Origin: Prevotella disiens JCM 6334 = ATCC 29426
Lineage (GTDB): Bacteria > Bacteroidota > Bacteroidia > Bacteroidales > Bacteroidaceae
NCBI RefSeq assembly: GCF_000613345.1
Contig: NZ_BAIS01000001.1
Coordinates: 62,001 to 126,000, forward strand
Direction of reading: 5' to 3'
Length of the DNA stretch: 64,000 nt
The position numbers and the translations under genes were made by a program. Under the pieces are notes generated by a model. It made no database searches. It saw only the letters and a list, made by a program, of their open reading frames with translations, and had not been told where the DNA came from. Positions 17,020 to 26,297 of the stretch are shown here, piece after piece. Numbering within the stretch: the stretch's first letter is position 1; each line of letters opens with the position of its first letter.

Positions 17020-18129
17020 ATGAAAATTTACATACTAATTAGTCTTTTAGCCTTTACTTTGAGCATCACATGCGGCTTTATCTTCATTCCCCGCATTCTG
17101 AACTTTTGCAAAAATAGGAACCTATACGATATACCTAATCAACGAAAAGTTCATAAAAATGCCATTCCACGATTGGGTGGCGTATCATTTTTGCCGAGTA
17201 TGCTGATTGCTACGATTATAGCTTTATTGGCTTGGTCGTATACCAACGATGGAAAGAAAATAGAAATTAGCCCTTGGACTATCTATTTTGCTTTGGGATT
17301 GTTTATCATTTACGCCATAGGACTGATAGATGATGTTTTTGGAGTAAGTGCGAAAAAGAAGTTTTTAGCACAGATTTTTGTTTCATCGCTCCCTCCTATC
17401 GCTTGGCTTTATATCAATAATTTTTATGGCTTTCTGGGCATTGAGCAAGTTTCATTTTGGGTTGGTGCGCCGCTAACGGTGTTTATTTTGGTTTTCATCA
17501 TGAACGCTATCAATCTTATTGATGGCATTGATGGCTTATCGGCAGGACTTTCGCTCATTGCCCTCGTCGGTTTCTTCTATTGTTTTTTTAGTGAAAGCAT
17601 TTGGATTTATAGCATTTTAATTGCTGGACTCATTGGTGTGCTTATTCCATTCCTTTATTATAATGTATTTGGAGATGCAGAAAAAGGTCAAAAAATATTC
17701 ATGGGCGATTCTGGTTCTTTGACTTTAGGTTATATATTGGGTATTCTTTTGGTAAAATTTAGCATGGATACTCCTTTGGTGAAAGATTACAAAAGAGTAT
17801 CAATATTCTTAGCTATGACGCTGATGATGGTACCAGTATTCGATGTTTGCAGAGTGGTCATCGTTAGAAAGTTGCATGGACATAATATTTTTCAACCTGA
17901 TAAGAATCATATTCACCATAAATTTATGCGTGCAGGCTTAACCCAACACCAATCGTTAGCTGCAATTTTAGGCATGGCAATTACCTTTATCGTATTGAAT
18001 GTATCGCTATACTCAATTTTTGATACAACCATTTTAATTTTGGGAGATATTGTGATTTACACACTTTTTCATCTTTTACTATTGAATCGATGGATTAGGA
18101 AAAACAAACAATTGCCTTTTATGGAATAA
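17020..18129 (+). CDS. WecA/MraY-family undecaprenyl-phosphate HexNAc-1-phosphate transferase
   Basis: Integral membrane enzyme that starts glycan synthesis by moving a HexNAc-1-phosphate from UDP-HexNAc to undecaprenyl phosphate. It has 369 residues and about 10-11 membrane helices. Family motifs are complete: IPRLGGVSF near 46, GLIDDVFG near 102 (DD pair), NAINLIDGIDGLSAG near 163, FMGDSGSLTLGY near 227, and the cytoplasmic His motif KNHIHHKF near 297. It is separated from the gene cluster by 74 nt and a possible promoter of its own. It is a second initiating enzyme in addition to the PHPT at 3690, and may serve another glycan such as an LPS O-chain or the locus at 55-60 kb. Confidence 0.9.
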   Translation: MKIYILISLLAFTLSITCGFIFIPRILNFCKNRNLYDIPNQRKVHKNAIPRLGGVSFLPSMLIATIIALLAWSYTNDGKKIEISPWTIYFALGLFIIYAIGLIDDVFGVSAKKKFLAQIFVSSLPPIAWLYINNFYGFLGIEQVSFWVGAPLTVFILVFIMNAINLIDGIDGLSAGLSLIALVGFFYCFFSESIWIYSILIAGLIGVLIPFLYYNVFGDAEKGQKIFMGDSGSLTLGYILGILLVKFSMDTPLVKDYKRVSIFLAMTLMMVPVFDVCRVVIVRKLHGHNIFQPDKNHIHHKFMRAGLTQHQSLAAILGMAITFIVLNVSLYSIFDTTILILGDIVIYTLFHLLLLNRWIRKNKQLPFME

Positions 18130-18168
18130 AGGAACGAAGAAATAAACAACAATTATTTTATACGAAAA

Positions 18169-18256
18169 ACGAGAGCAGCGCTCTTGAAATGGAAATAGGC
18201 TCTTTCGGATTATAAAACACCTTGTTTTACACTCCAAAAGAGCCTATATTATTTTG
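18169..18256. repeat. 22-nt-period palindromic array B, four units
   Basis: Units begin at 18169, 18191, 18213 and 18235. Their cores are GAGAGCAGCGCTCTTG, AAATAGGCTCTTTCGG, AAAACACCTTGTTTTA and CAAAAGAGCCTATATTATTTTG. Units two and four are largely reverse complements (AATAGGCTCTTT versus AAAGAGCCTAT), so a hairpin can form. The array lies between two convergent genes, where a bidirectional terminator would be useful. Confidence 0.85.
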
Positions 18257-18289
18257 GGAACCAATAAATTAAAACCGAAGACCTATTGC

Positions 18290-18730
18290 TTAGAACTTTT
18301 TAAAGTACAATTTGTAGGTTTCAGTAGCCAAAGTTAATTCCTTTTTACCTTTCGCAAATTCAATGGTGAATGTAGTATTCATTGCATTGATGCCATAGAA
18401 CGCAAGTAAAGTTGGTTCTGTCAAAGGCTTATCACCATGATCACGGTCGTAGAGATAAGGATTGTTAAGCTCTAAAATACTGCCATTCAAGTTGTAATGA
18501 TACAAGATGCGTGGTTGCGTACCGATTTTATCTTCTATCTGTAACAACTTAGCTTGAAACGACCAGAATATTTGTTTTTCAGCAACATCAACTGTTTGTC
18601 CATTCTGCTCCATTGCTGTGCATTTCCACATTCCTTCTAAATCGCCAGGAGTGTTATCAGTATCTAACGAACAACTGGTAATACCGAGCATTGCAAGCAA
18701 AGAAAAAAGAAGTTTAATATATTTTTTCAT
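18290..18730 (-). CDS. Lipocalin-like lipoprotein
   Basis: A 146-residue predicted lipoprotein: signal peptide MKKYIKLLFSLLAMLGITSC with a lipobox (ITSC), then a small beta-rich domain that opens LEGMWKCTAMEQNGQ and alternates hydrophobic and polar residues through LYHYNLNGSILELNN to a C-terminal TETYKLYFKKF. The GxW near the start and the beta pattern are those of Bacteroidales lipocalin-like proteins. It begins 12 nt after the stop of the Wzi-like gene on the same strand and is probably co-transcribed with it. No specific function can be assigned. Confidence 0.75.
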   Translation of the reverse strand: MKKYIKLLFSLLAMLGITSCSLDTDNTPGDLEGMWKCTAMEQNGQTVDVAEKQIFWSFQAKLLQIEDKIGTQPRILYHYNLNGSILELNNPYLYDRDHGDKPLTEPTLLAFYGINAMNTTFTIEFAKGKKELTLATETYKLYFKKF

Positions 18731-18742
18731 TGTACGATATAC

Positions 18743-20326
18743 TTAGAAAATTCCACTTTTTGAGATTGTAAATTGAAAGCCATAGTTTATTCCGCCCAAT
18801 ATAGCACCGAAATCCATGCCGTAAGCAGCTTTCAAACTTATTCCATTGAGCCACTTATGGGATATACTATGCAGTAAATAAGACGTTTCAGCCAATAAAC
18901 TCACGTTGTGATGCTTGTCGTTGTAAGGTCTATTATAAGTGCCTAAACCTTCTTGATAGGTTGCAAGAAATCGCCAATTAAGGTATTCGTTTGGAGTTCC
19001 AGCCAATCCTAAATGATAAGCCACGAAGCGATTGTCTTTAAAACTAATCGTTCCGTCCTCATTATAGATAGGTGAGCGGAAGAGAGGGTTGCCCATTGCT
19101 TGCCCCCAATGTTGGTTGCCCGTGTAAATATAATGATTATAGAAATTGTCTTGACCACCAATATGGTCAGCAATAGTAATGGTATGGTCATGGTAAATTG
19201 GACCGCTTTGATATTTTGTGTACATATATTCCAATACGATTGAATTCAACCAACTATCTTGACGATACTTATATTCAAATCCAATGAGCCAATCTTTCAA
19301 GTCATAAACCAAATATTTATGCTTTTTCTTTTGTTGCCATTCTTCACCTTCACCATAACCATCATAATCTAATTGAAACATAGCCGAATGGTCTTCGAAG
19401 TATTTGTCAGCATAAAGGGCATAACTTTTTGTTTCGCCATCGTATTGCAGACGAGCCAACCACGAGCCTAATTGATTGCCTTCTGCATTTTGATAAGTTA
19501 TTTCAGTTACATCAGCACCACCAGGAATAAAGGCATTCCAAAAAGCTTGAAAGTTATTATGCCCTTTTAAAGTTTCCATCTGCCCGTCAGAAGTAGGTCG
19601 ATAAGCAGTACCACCAAAGGTTGAAACCATTTCTAATCCTATTTGTAAAGACCAAGGAGAGAACACTTCTTCATTGCCAATCTTTAAAAATCCAGATTTA
19701 GAATGGTAAAGCACATCATCAGCATATTTGCTTTGCTTATTGGTAAAATCGTGTTGCCAATTTTGGTCTGTCATCTTTCCATATGCCAGATGCCCCTTGA
19801 AATGAAACCAACCATTGCCAAAAGGCAGTGTCCAATAGTTTGGTAAAGATAAACGAACCTGTGGAACGGGGCGAGCATTAATACCTAACGTTTGAGAACC
19901 TGTACTTAAAAGATTGTTTTTCAACTCCATAGGTTGCTCTTTCGCACCAATTGTCAATGCGCCATGAAGCCAACGCCCCTCGATATAGGCTTGTTGAACA
20001 ACAAAATTTGATGTATAATTTAGTGGAGCCGCTATATCAATACCATAGCCAATCCCCCATTTCCGTCCCTCATCAACAGAAAGTGGACGCTCTATTGCTG
20101 TGCGAAAATAGCCATTTGTCTTATCCAATGAACTCAATCCAAACTTATTGGCATTAAGCCACAAAGGCGTTTTCGTATTAGAAAAACTACCTTGCGTCTC
20201 AACTTTGTAATTTATAGCCTTAAAAACACGAGCTTTCACTGTATCTTTCTGCACTTGCACGTCATATTGAGCAAACATGGGCATGCTGATAAGCAATACA
20301 GAAAAAGCGAAAAAAAGTCTTTTCAT
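18743..20326 (-). CDS. Wzi-family capsule assembly outer-membrane protein
   Basis: A predicted outer-membrane beta-barrel of 527 residues with signal peptide MKRLFFAFSVLLISMPMFAQ. The mature protein alternates short amphipathic strands rich in aromatics, with Wzi-family landmarks: TKTPLWLNANKFGLSSLD near residue 53, RTAIERPL, a WxxGALTIGAKEQP strand near 130, RLSLPNYWTLPFGNGW near 155, and a final strand ending FQFTISKSGIF. Wzi proteins tether or assemble capsular polysaccharide at the cell surface, which fits the neighbouring polysaccharide locus even though this gene is convergent to it. A -7 box (TATTTTTGC) lies at 20353-20361. Confidence 0.85.
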   Translation of the reverse strand: MKRLFFAFSVLLISMPMFAQYDVQVQKDTVKARVFKAINYKVETQGSFSNTKTPLWLNANKFGLSSLDKTNGYFRTAIERPLSVDEGRKWGIGYGIDIAAPLNYTSNFVVQQAYIEGRWLHGALTIGAKEQPMELKNNLLSTGSQTLGINARPVPQVRLSLPNYWTLPFGNGWFHFKGHLAYGKMTDQNWQHDFTNKQSKYADDVLYHSKSGFLKIGNEEVFSPWSLQIGLEMVSTFGGTAYRPTSDGQMETLKGHNNFQAFWNAFIPGGADVTEITYQNAEGNQLGSWLARLQYDGETKSYALYADKYFEDHSAMFQLDYDGYGEGEEWQQKKKHKYLVYDLKDWLIGFEYKYRQDSWLNSIVLEYMYTKYQSGPIYHDHTITIADHIGGQDNFYNHYIYTGNQHWGQAMGNPLFRSPIYNEDGTISFKDNRFVAYHLGLAGTPNEYLNWRFLATYQEGLGTYNRPYNDKHHNVSLLAETSYLLHSISHKWLNGISLKAAYGMDFGAILGGINYGFQFTISKSGIF

Positions 20327-20352
20327 TTTTATTTTTTATGTAGATATTTGGT

Positions 20353-20361
20353 GCAAAAATA
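20353..20361 (-). promoter_or_regulatory. -7 box of the Wzi-like gene
   Basis: TATTTTTGC on the minus strand lies 26 nt before the ATG at 20326. It drives the Wzi-like gene and probably the lipoprotein behind it. Confidence 0.55.
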
Positions 20362-20485
20362 CATATTTTTTTAGTAATAACGATAAAAAAGTACCAACAT
20401 AATTAAAACTCTGTCAAATTAAAATATTTTCCTTAGGGACATAAGAAAAAACAAGTTTATTAAGGCGGTATTCACAGATTTTTAC

Positions 20486-20494
20486 TATCTTTGC
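20486..20494 (+). promoter_or_regulatory. -7 box of pyrG
   Basis: TATCTTTGC lies 50 nt before the GTG start of pyrG and matches the consensus fully. It probably drives the pyrG-yidC-S9 peptidase-MFS run. Confidence 0.6.
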
Positions 20495-20544
20495 AAGTTG
20501 AAAGTTAGTAGACTGTAAAAACAATAAAATTAAAAGATATAATC

Positions 20545-22152
20545 GTGACTGAGACAAAGTATATTTTCGTAACAGGCGGCGTTGTTTCCTCTCTTGGAAA
20601 GGGAATTATATCATCGTCAATTGGTAAACTTCTTCAAGCAAGAGGTTACAATATTACCATTCAAAAGTTTGACCCCTATATCAATATCGACCCGGGTACG
20701 CTGAATCCGTATGAACACGGAGAGTGTTATGTAACGGTCGATGGTATGGAGACAGACTTAGATTTAGGTCATTACGAAAGATTCACAGGTATTCAGACCA
20801 CAAAAGCCAACTCGATGACAACTGGACGCATCTATAAAAGTGTTATTGACAAGGAAAGACGTGGCGACTACTTGGGTAAAACCATTCAAGTTGTACCACA
20901 TATTACCGATGAAATAAAGCGTAATATCAAGCTATTGGGTCAAAAATACCATTACGACTTTGTCATTACAGAGATAGGTGGAACCATTGGTGATATTGAA
21001 TCAGCACCATTCCTTGAGGCAATACGCCAAATGAAATGGGAATTGGGCAAACGAGCCATTAACCTTCACCTTACTTATGTGCCTTATTTAAAAGCAGCAG
21101 GCGAAGTAAAGACAAAGCCAACACAACATAGCGTAAAAGAATTGCAAAGTGTTGGAATACAGCCTGACATATTAGTTTTGCGTACTGATGAGCATCTTGA
21201 AGATGACATTCGCAAGAAAGTGGCTGCATTCTGCAATGTTGATTTGGATTGTGTGGTGCAAAGCGAAAACTTGCCAAGCATCTACGAAGTGCCTATTAAT
21301 ATGCAAGAACAAGGACTTGACGCAGCTATTTTGCGCAAATGTGGCGAAGAAGTGAAGCCTACACCTGAATTGGGACCATGGAAAGCTTTCCTTGACAAAT
21401 TAAATAAAGCCACAAAAGAAGTTCATATAGGATTGGTTGGCAAATATGATTTGCAAGATGCTTACAAAAGTATTCGTGAAGGATTGCTCCAAGCAGGTAC
21501 TTACAATGACCATAAAACCCAACTCCATTTCGTTAATTCAGAACATCTGACTGACGAAAACATCGCAGAAGAAATGAAAGGACTTGACGGCGTAGTCATT
21601 TGTCCAGGCTTCGGTCAACGCGGAATTGAAGGAAAATTGGTTGCGATTAAATACACCAGAACCCACAATATACCAACATTTGGTATTTGTTTAGGCATGC
21701 AAATGATGGTAATCGAGTTTGCCCGCAATGTTTTAGGCTACTCCGATGCGAACTCACGCGAGATGGACGAAAAGACTATCCATAACGTTATTGACATTAT
21801 GGAAGAACAAAAGAACATCACCAATATGGGTGGCACAATGCGTCTTGGTGCTTACGAATGTGTTTTGCGCCAAAACTCACATGTTTTCAATATTTATAAA
21901 GCAGAGCATATACAAGAACGTCATCGCCACAGATACGAATTTAACAACAATTTTGAAAAAGAATTTGAACGTAACGGCATGATGTGCGTGGGTAGAAATC
22001 CAGAAAGCGACTTGGTAGAAATAGTAGAAATACCTTCGCTTAAATGGTTTATAGGAACACAATTCCACCCTGAGTATCAATCAACTGTACTCAAACCACA
22101 CCCTCTTTTCCTCAATTTCATTAAGACAGCAATAGAAAATAAGAAAAAATAA
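20545..22152 (+). CDS. pyrG: CTP synthase
   Basis: Makes CTP from UTP, ATP and glutamine. The 535-residue length is standard. The N-terminal synthetase domain has FVTGGVVSSLGKGIISSSIG (ATP-binding loop) and KFDPYINIDPGTLNPYEHGE. The C-terminal glutamine amidotransferase has the nucleophile Cys in FGICLGMQMM near residue 380 and the His-x-Glu in TQFHPEYQ near 514. The start is GTG at 20545: the family N-terminus (TETKYIFVTGG) begins immediately after it and no ATG precedes it in frame before the promoter. yidC follows after 2 nt. Confidence 0.97.
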   Translation: MTETKYIFVTGGVVSSLGKGIISSSIGKLLQARGYNITIQKFDPYINIDPGTLNPYEHGECYVTVDGMETDLDLGHYERFTGIQTTKANSMTTGRIYKSVIDKERRGDYLGKTIQVVPHITDEIKRNIKLLGQKYHYDFVITEIGGTIGDIESAPFLEAIRQMKWELGKRAINLHLTYVPYLKAAGEVKTKPTQHSVKELQSVGIQPDILVLRTDEHLEDDIRKKVAAFCNVDLDCVVQSENLPSIYEVPINMQEQGLDAAILRKCGEEVKPTPELGPWKAFLDKLNKATKEVHIGLVGKYDLQDAYKSIREGLLQAGTYNDHKTQLHFVNSEHLTDENIAEEMKGLDGVVICPGFGQRGIEGKLVAIKYTRTHNIPTFGICLGMQMMVIEFARNVLGYSDANSREMDEKTIHNVIDIMEEQKNITNMGGTMRLGAYECVLRQNSHVFNIYKAEHIQERHRHRYEFNNNFEKEFERNGMMCVGRNPESDLVEIVEIPSLKWFIGTQFHPEYQSTVLKPHPLFLNFIKTAIENKKK

Positions 22153-22154
22153 GA

Positions 22155-24071
22155 ATGGATAAAAATACTATCGCAGGGTTTGCACTTATTGCCCTCGTTC
22201 TATTTGGTTTCGCATGGTGGCAGCAACCTTCTGAAAAAGAACTTGCTCAACAACGTACAGAGTTTGTAAAAGACTCTATAGCCAATGCAAAAAAAATTGC
22301 AAAACAAAAAAAGGAAGTAGCACAAACTGCCAATAAAACCATTGCAGCTAATGCCGATACAACAGCTTTATTCTATGCTGCCGCAAATGGAACAGCACAA
22401 AATATTGTTCTGAAGAATAATAAAGTAGAATTAACCCTCAATACCAAGGGAGGCGTTGTTAGACAAGCGATTATAAAAGGCTATACGGGACACAACGTAA
22501 CCAGTAAAGACCGAAAAACAGACAAGCAAGATGTTACACTTTTCAGTGGGGCTGACCAAGAATTAAACTTTATCTTGGCAACAAAGCAAGATAACATCGA
22601 AACAAAAAACATGTATTTCACACCTTCAAATGTTACCGACTCTACGGTAACCCTTACTGCTACGGACAAGAGCGGTAAGACATTGGTGTTGGACTACAAA
22701 CTAAAATCACCTTATTTGCTTAGTTTGAACATCAAGGCAACAGGTATGAATGGATTGTTCAAGCCAGGTGAAAACCAACTACTTATTGATTGGCAAGAAA
22801 AATGTAAGCAACAAGAATTGGGTTATACCTTTGAAAATCGTTACGCCACACTTACATACAAAGAGAGCGAAGGTAGTACCGATTATTTAAGTGAAACAAA
22901 AGAAGATGAAAAAGCTACGGAAGAAAGACTTGATTGGGTAGCTTTTAAAAACCAATTCTTCTCAGCTGTAATGATTTCTAAAGATGGTTTTGCAACAGGA
23001 GCAAAACTAAAAAGTATACCACAACAGAAAGAATCACATTATCTCAAGCAATATCATGCAAGCATGAATACTGCTTTCGACCCAACAGGAGCAAAAGCTT
23101 CACAATTTGAATTCTACTTTGGTCCTAATGATTTCCGCTTACTTCAAAGCGTAGAGAATCAAAGTACATTTGGGAAAAGCCTTGATATGCAACGCCTTGT
23201 ATATCTTGGTTGGCCATTATTCCGCATTATCAACCGTTGGTTTACTATCTATGTTTTCGATTGGCTGAGCAAATTATTCCCGATGGGCGTAGTACTTATA
23301 CTCATTACTTTACTCTTGAAGTTTATTACCTTCCCGATGGTAAAGAAAAGCTACATGAGTTCAGCTAAAATGCGCGTATTAAAGCCAAAACTTGACGAAG
23401 CAACAAAACAATACAATAAGCCTGAAGACCAAATACAAAAGCAACAAGCCATGATGCAGATGTATTCAGAGTATGGCGTTAGTCCACTTTCAGGTTGTTT
23501 GCCTATGCTTATTCAAATGCCAATTTGGATTGCGATGTTCAATTTCGTGCCAAATGCAATACAACTTCGTGGAGAAAAATTCTTATGGATGGACGATTTG
23601 AGTACATTTGACCCTATTATTTCATGGAGTCAGAACCTTTGGCTCATTGGGGACCATATTTCTTTAACATGTATTCTATTCTGTGCTACGAATATCCTTT
23701 ATTCATGGTTCACTATGCAACAACAGAAAGACCAAATGGTAGGACAACAAGCTGAGCAAATGAAGACGATGCAATGGATGATGTACCTTATGCCAGTATT
23801 CTTCTTCTTCATGTTCAACGACTATTCATCAGGTTTGAATTTCTACTATTTCATTTCTCTATTTTTCTCTGCTGCCATTATGTGGACATTACGCAAAACA
23901 ACAGACGATGAAAAATTGCTGTCAATCTTGGAAGCGCGTAGAGCTGAGAACAAAAAGAATCCTAAAAAGAAAGGCGGATTGGCTGCTCGCATGGCTGCTT
24001 TGCAAGAAATGCAACAACAGCAACAAGAGGAACTTAAACGCAAAAGAGAAGAGCTTAACCGAAAAAAATAA
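22155..24071 (+). CDS. yidC: Membrane protein insertase YidC
   Basis: Inserts proteins into the inner membrane with or without SecYEG. The 638 residues follow the Gram-negative plan: N-terminal helix (AGFALIALVLFGFAWW), large periplasmic beta domain (about 65-340), and the conserved five-helix core from near residue 365. Core motifs include KFITFPMVKKSYMSSAKMR, the coiled C1 hairpin with PKLDEATKQYN, and SPLSGCLPMLIQMPIWIAMF near 455. The C-terminus is basic and Gln-rich (QQQQQEELKRKREEL), a ribosome-binding type tail longer than in E. coli. Its close linkage to pyrG is observed here; no functional link is implied. Confidence 0.96.
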   Translation: MDKNTIAGFALIALVLFGFAWWQQPSEKELAQQRTEFVKDSIANAKKIAKQKKEVAQTANKTIAANADTTALFYAAANGTAQNIVLKNNKVELTLNTKGGVVRQAIIKGYTGHNVTSKDRKTDKQDVTLFSGADQELNFILATKQDNIETKNMYFTPSNVTDSTVTLTATDKSGKTLVLDYKLKSPYLLSLNIKATGMNGLFKPGENQLLIDWQEKCKQQELGYTFENRYATLTYKESEGSTDYLSETKEDEKATEERLDWVAFKNQFFSAVMISKDGFATGAKLKSIPQQKESHYLKQYHASMNTAFDPTGAKASQFEFYFGPNDFRLLQSVENQSTFGKSLDMQRLVYLGWPLFRIINRWFTIYVFDWLSKLFPMGVVLILITLLLKFITFPMVKKSYMSSAKMRVLKPKLDEATKQYNKPEDQIQKQQAMMQMYSEYGVSPLSGCLPMLIQMPIWIAMFNFVPNAIQLRGEKFLWMDDLSTFDPIISWSQNLWLIGDHISLTCILFCATNILYSWFTMQQQKDQMVGQQAEQMKTMQWMMYLMPVFFFFMFNDYSSGLNFYYFISLFFSAAIMWTLRKTTDDEKLLSILEARRAENKKNPKKKGGLAARMAALQEMQQQQQEELKRKREELNRKK

Positions 24072-24079
24072 TAAAATCT

Positions 24080-26248
24080 ATGAACAAAAACATCTCATTA
24101 ACAATTGCAACTGCATTGATTATGAACAGTGGAGCAGCATTGGCACAGAATGTCAATATTGGAAAGAGCAATGTTACGCTTAAAAGCGACATTATGACCC
24201 CTGAAACGATGTGGGAAATGGGTCGTGTTGGAAGTGCGAAAGCAAATCCTGACGGTAGTAAAATCATTTATCAAGTGGGTTATTATAGCGTTAAAGAAAA
24301 TAGAGGACACCAAGTTCTTTACATTATGGACGCTAACGGAAAGAACGCAAAATTGTTGACAACATCAGCTAAAAGCGAGACCAGCGCAGAATGGCTTAAT
24401 AACAATACTATCGCATTTATGTCAGGAGGACAAGTTTGGACGATGGATAGTAACGGGGGAAATAGAAAGCAAATTTCAAATTCTGAAATTGAAATTGAAG
24501 GTTTTGCTTTCTCTCCTGATAGAAAACAAGTTGTGCTTTTAAAGAGCATTCCTTATTATGGCTCTATCAAGAAGAACCCTGACGACCTTCCAAAGACAAC
24601 TGGCATGGTCGTTACCGATATGAATTATCGCCATTGGGATCACTGTGTACAATCAATTGTTCACCCATTCCTTGCCAATGTTGTAGCTGACGGAAGCATT
24701 AACGAAGGCTACGATATATTGGAAGGTGAACCATACGAAAGTCCTTTGGCACCATTTGGTGGCATTGAACAAATAGCATGGAGCAAAGATTCAAAGTCTA
24801 TTGCTTATACTTGCCGTAAGAAAGAAGGCGTAGATTACGCAACTTCAACCGATGCCGACATTTACCTTTATAATATAGCAAACAAAAAATCAGTCAATCT
24901 TTGTAAGCCTGCTGGCTATGTTGCTCCTAAAAAGGATATGACAAAGAGTTTGAGAAATCAAGCTGTTAATAACCAATCAGGTGATTTTAACGTGGGTTAT
25001 GATGTAAATCCTAAGTTCTCTCCTGACGGAAAGTATATTGCTTGGCAAAGTATGAAGCACGATGGCTACGAAAGCGACCGTAATCGTCTTTGCGTTTACG
25101 AACTTGCGACGGGCAAAAAGACTTACGTTAGCGAAGCTTTCGACTCAAACGTTGATAGCTACGTTTGGGCTCCAAACTCTAAAGATTTCTACTTTATTGG
25201 TGTTTGGCATGCAGTACAAAATATTTACCAAACCAATCTTAAAGGTGAAGTAAAACAACTTACAGAAGGACAACATGATTATGTAGACGTTTCATTGCTT
25301 GGCAATAGCGGTAAAAAATTGCTTGCTATGCGTCAAAGCCACCAAATGCCAACAGAAATTTTTGTCGTGACTCCTTCAAAGAAAGAGAAGATGAGCGAAC
25401 AAGTTCAGATTAGTTTTGAAAACAAAGCTATTCTCGACCAACTCACAATGGGCAAGTCAGAGGCACGTTGGACAAAAACAACTGACGGGAAAGACTTATT
25501 GTATTGGGTAATCACTCCTCCTCATTTCGACCCAAATAAGAAATATCCAGCATTGTTGTACTGCCAAGGTGGTCCACAAAGTCCTGTTTCTCAATTCTGG
25601 AGTGTACGTTGGAATTTCCAAATGATGGCAGCAAATGGTTATGTTATCATAGCTCCTAACCGCCGTGGTTTGCCAGGTTTCGGTAGCGAATGGAACGAAA
25701 AGGTTAGCCAAGATTGGACAGGTCAATGTATGAAAGACTATCTTTCAGCAATTGATGATGCCGCTAATAATCTCCCTTATGTAGATAAAGACCGCCTCGG
25801 TGCCGTTGGTGCATCATTCGGTGGCTTCTCTGTATATTGGTTGGCTGCTAACCACAACAAGCGTTTCAAGGCTTTCATCTCTCACGATGGTGCTTTCAAT
25901 CTTGAAAGTATGTATACTGACACTGAAGAAGCATGGTTCAGCAATTGGGAATACGATGATGCTTATTGGAACAAAGACCTTACTGATGCTGCAAAACGCA
26001 CTTACGATTATAGTCCACACAAAATGGTAGACAAATGGGACACTCCTATTCTCTGCATTCATGGCGAAAAGGATTATCGTATCAATGCTAACCAAGGTAT
26101 GGGTGCATTCAACGCTGCTCGCCTCCGTGGCATTCCAGCAGAATTGCTTTTATTCCCTGATGAAAACCACTGGGTATTGAAACCACAAAATGGTATTCTT
26201 TGGCAACGTACATTCTTTAATTGGCTTGACCGCTGGTTGAAGAAGTAA
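24080..26248 (+). CDS. S9-family dipeptidyl/oligopeptidyl peptidase
   Basis: Secreted serine peptidase of the prolyl oligopeptidase family, 722 residues. A signal peptide (MNKNISLTIATALIMNSGAALAQ) leads to an N-terminal beta-propeller with repeated NPDGSKIIYQ / SPDGKYIAWQ blades (about 40-420). The C-terminal alpha/beta hydrolase domain has the nucleophile in GASFGGFS near residue 578, Asp in HGEKDYRI near 662 and His in DENHWVL near 695. The plan resembles the periplasmic DPP5 of Porphyromonas, which removes dipeptides from peptide N-termini. It starts 8 nt after yidC and is followed by an MFS transporter, suggesting that released di- or oligopeptides may be its cargo. Confidence 0.88.
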   Translation: MNKNISLTIATALIMNSGAALAQNVNIGKSNVTLKSDIMTPETMWEMGRVGSAKANPDGSKIIYQVGYYSVKENRGHQVLYIMDANGKNAKLLTTSAKSETSAEWLNNNTIAFMSGGQVWTMDSNGGNRKQISNSEIEIEGFAFSPDRKQVVLLKSIPYYGSIKKNPDDLPKTTGMVVTDMNYRHWDHCVQSIVHPFLANVVADGSINEGYDILEGEPYESPLAPFGGIEQIAWSKDSKSIAYTCRKKEGVDYATSTDADIYLYNIANKKSVNLCKPAGYVAPKKDMTKSLRNQAVNNQSGDFNVGYDVNPKFSPDGKYIAWQSMKHDGYESDRNRLCVYELATGKKTYVSEAFDSNVDSYVWAPNSKDFYFIGVWHAVQNIYQTNLKGEVKQLTEGQHDYVDVSLLGNSGKKLLAMRQSHQMPTEIFVVTPSKKEKMSEQVQISFENKAILDQLTMGKSEARWTKTTDGKDLLYWVITPPHFDPNKKYPALLYCQGGPQSPVSQFWSVRWNFQMMAANGYVIIAPNRRGLPGFGSEWNEKVSQDWTGQCMKDYLSAIDDAANNLPYVDKDRLGAVGASFGGFSVYWLAANHNKRFKAFISHDGAFNLESMYTDTEEAWFSNWEYDDAYWNKDLTDAAKRTYDYSPHKMVDKWDTPILCIHGEKDYRINANQGMGAFNAARLRGIPAELLLFPDENHWVLKPQNGILWQRTFFNWLDRWLKK

Positions 26249-26297
26249 CCAACGTTTAATTTTAAAATTGAAACAAAATATTAAAAATATAAATATT

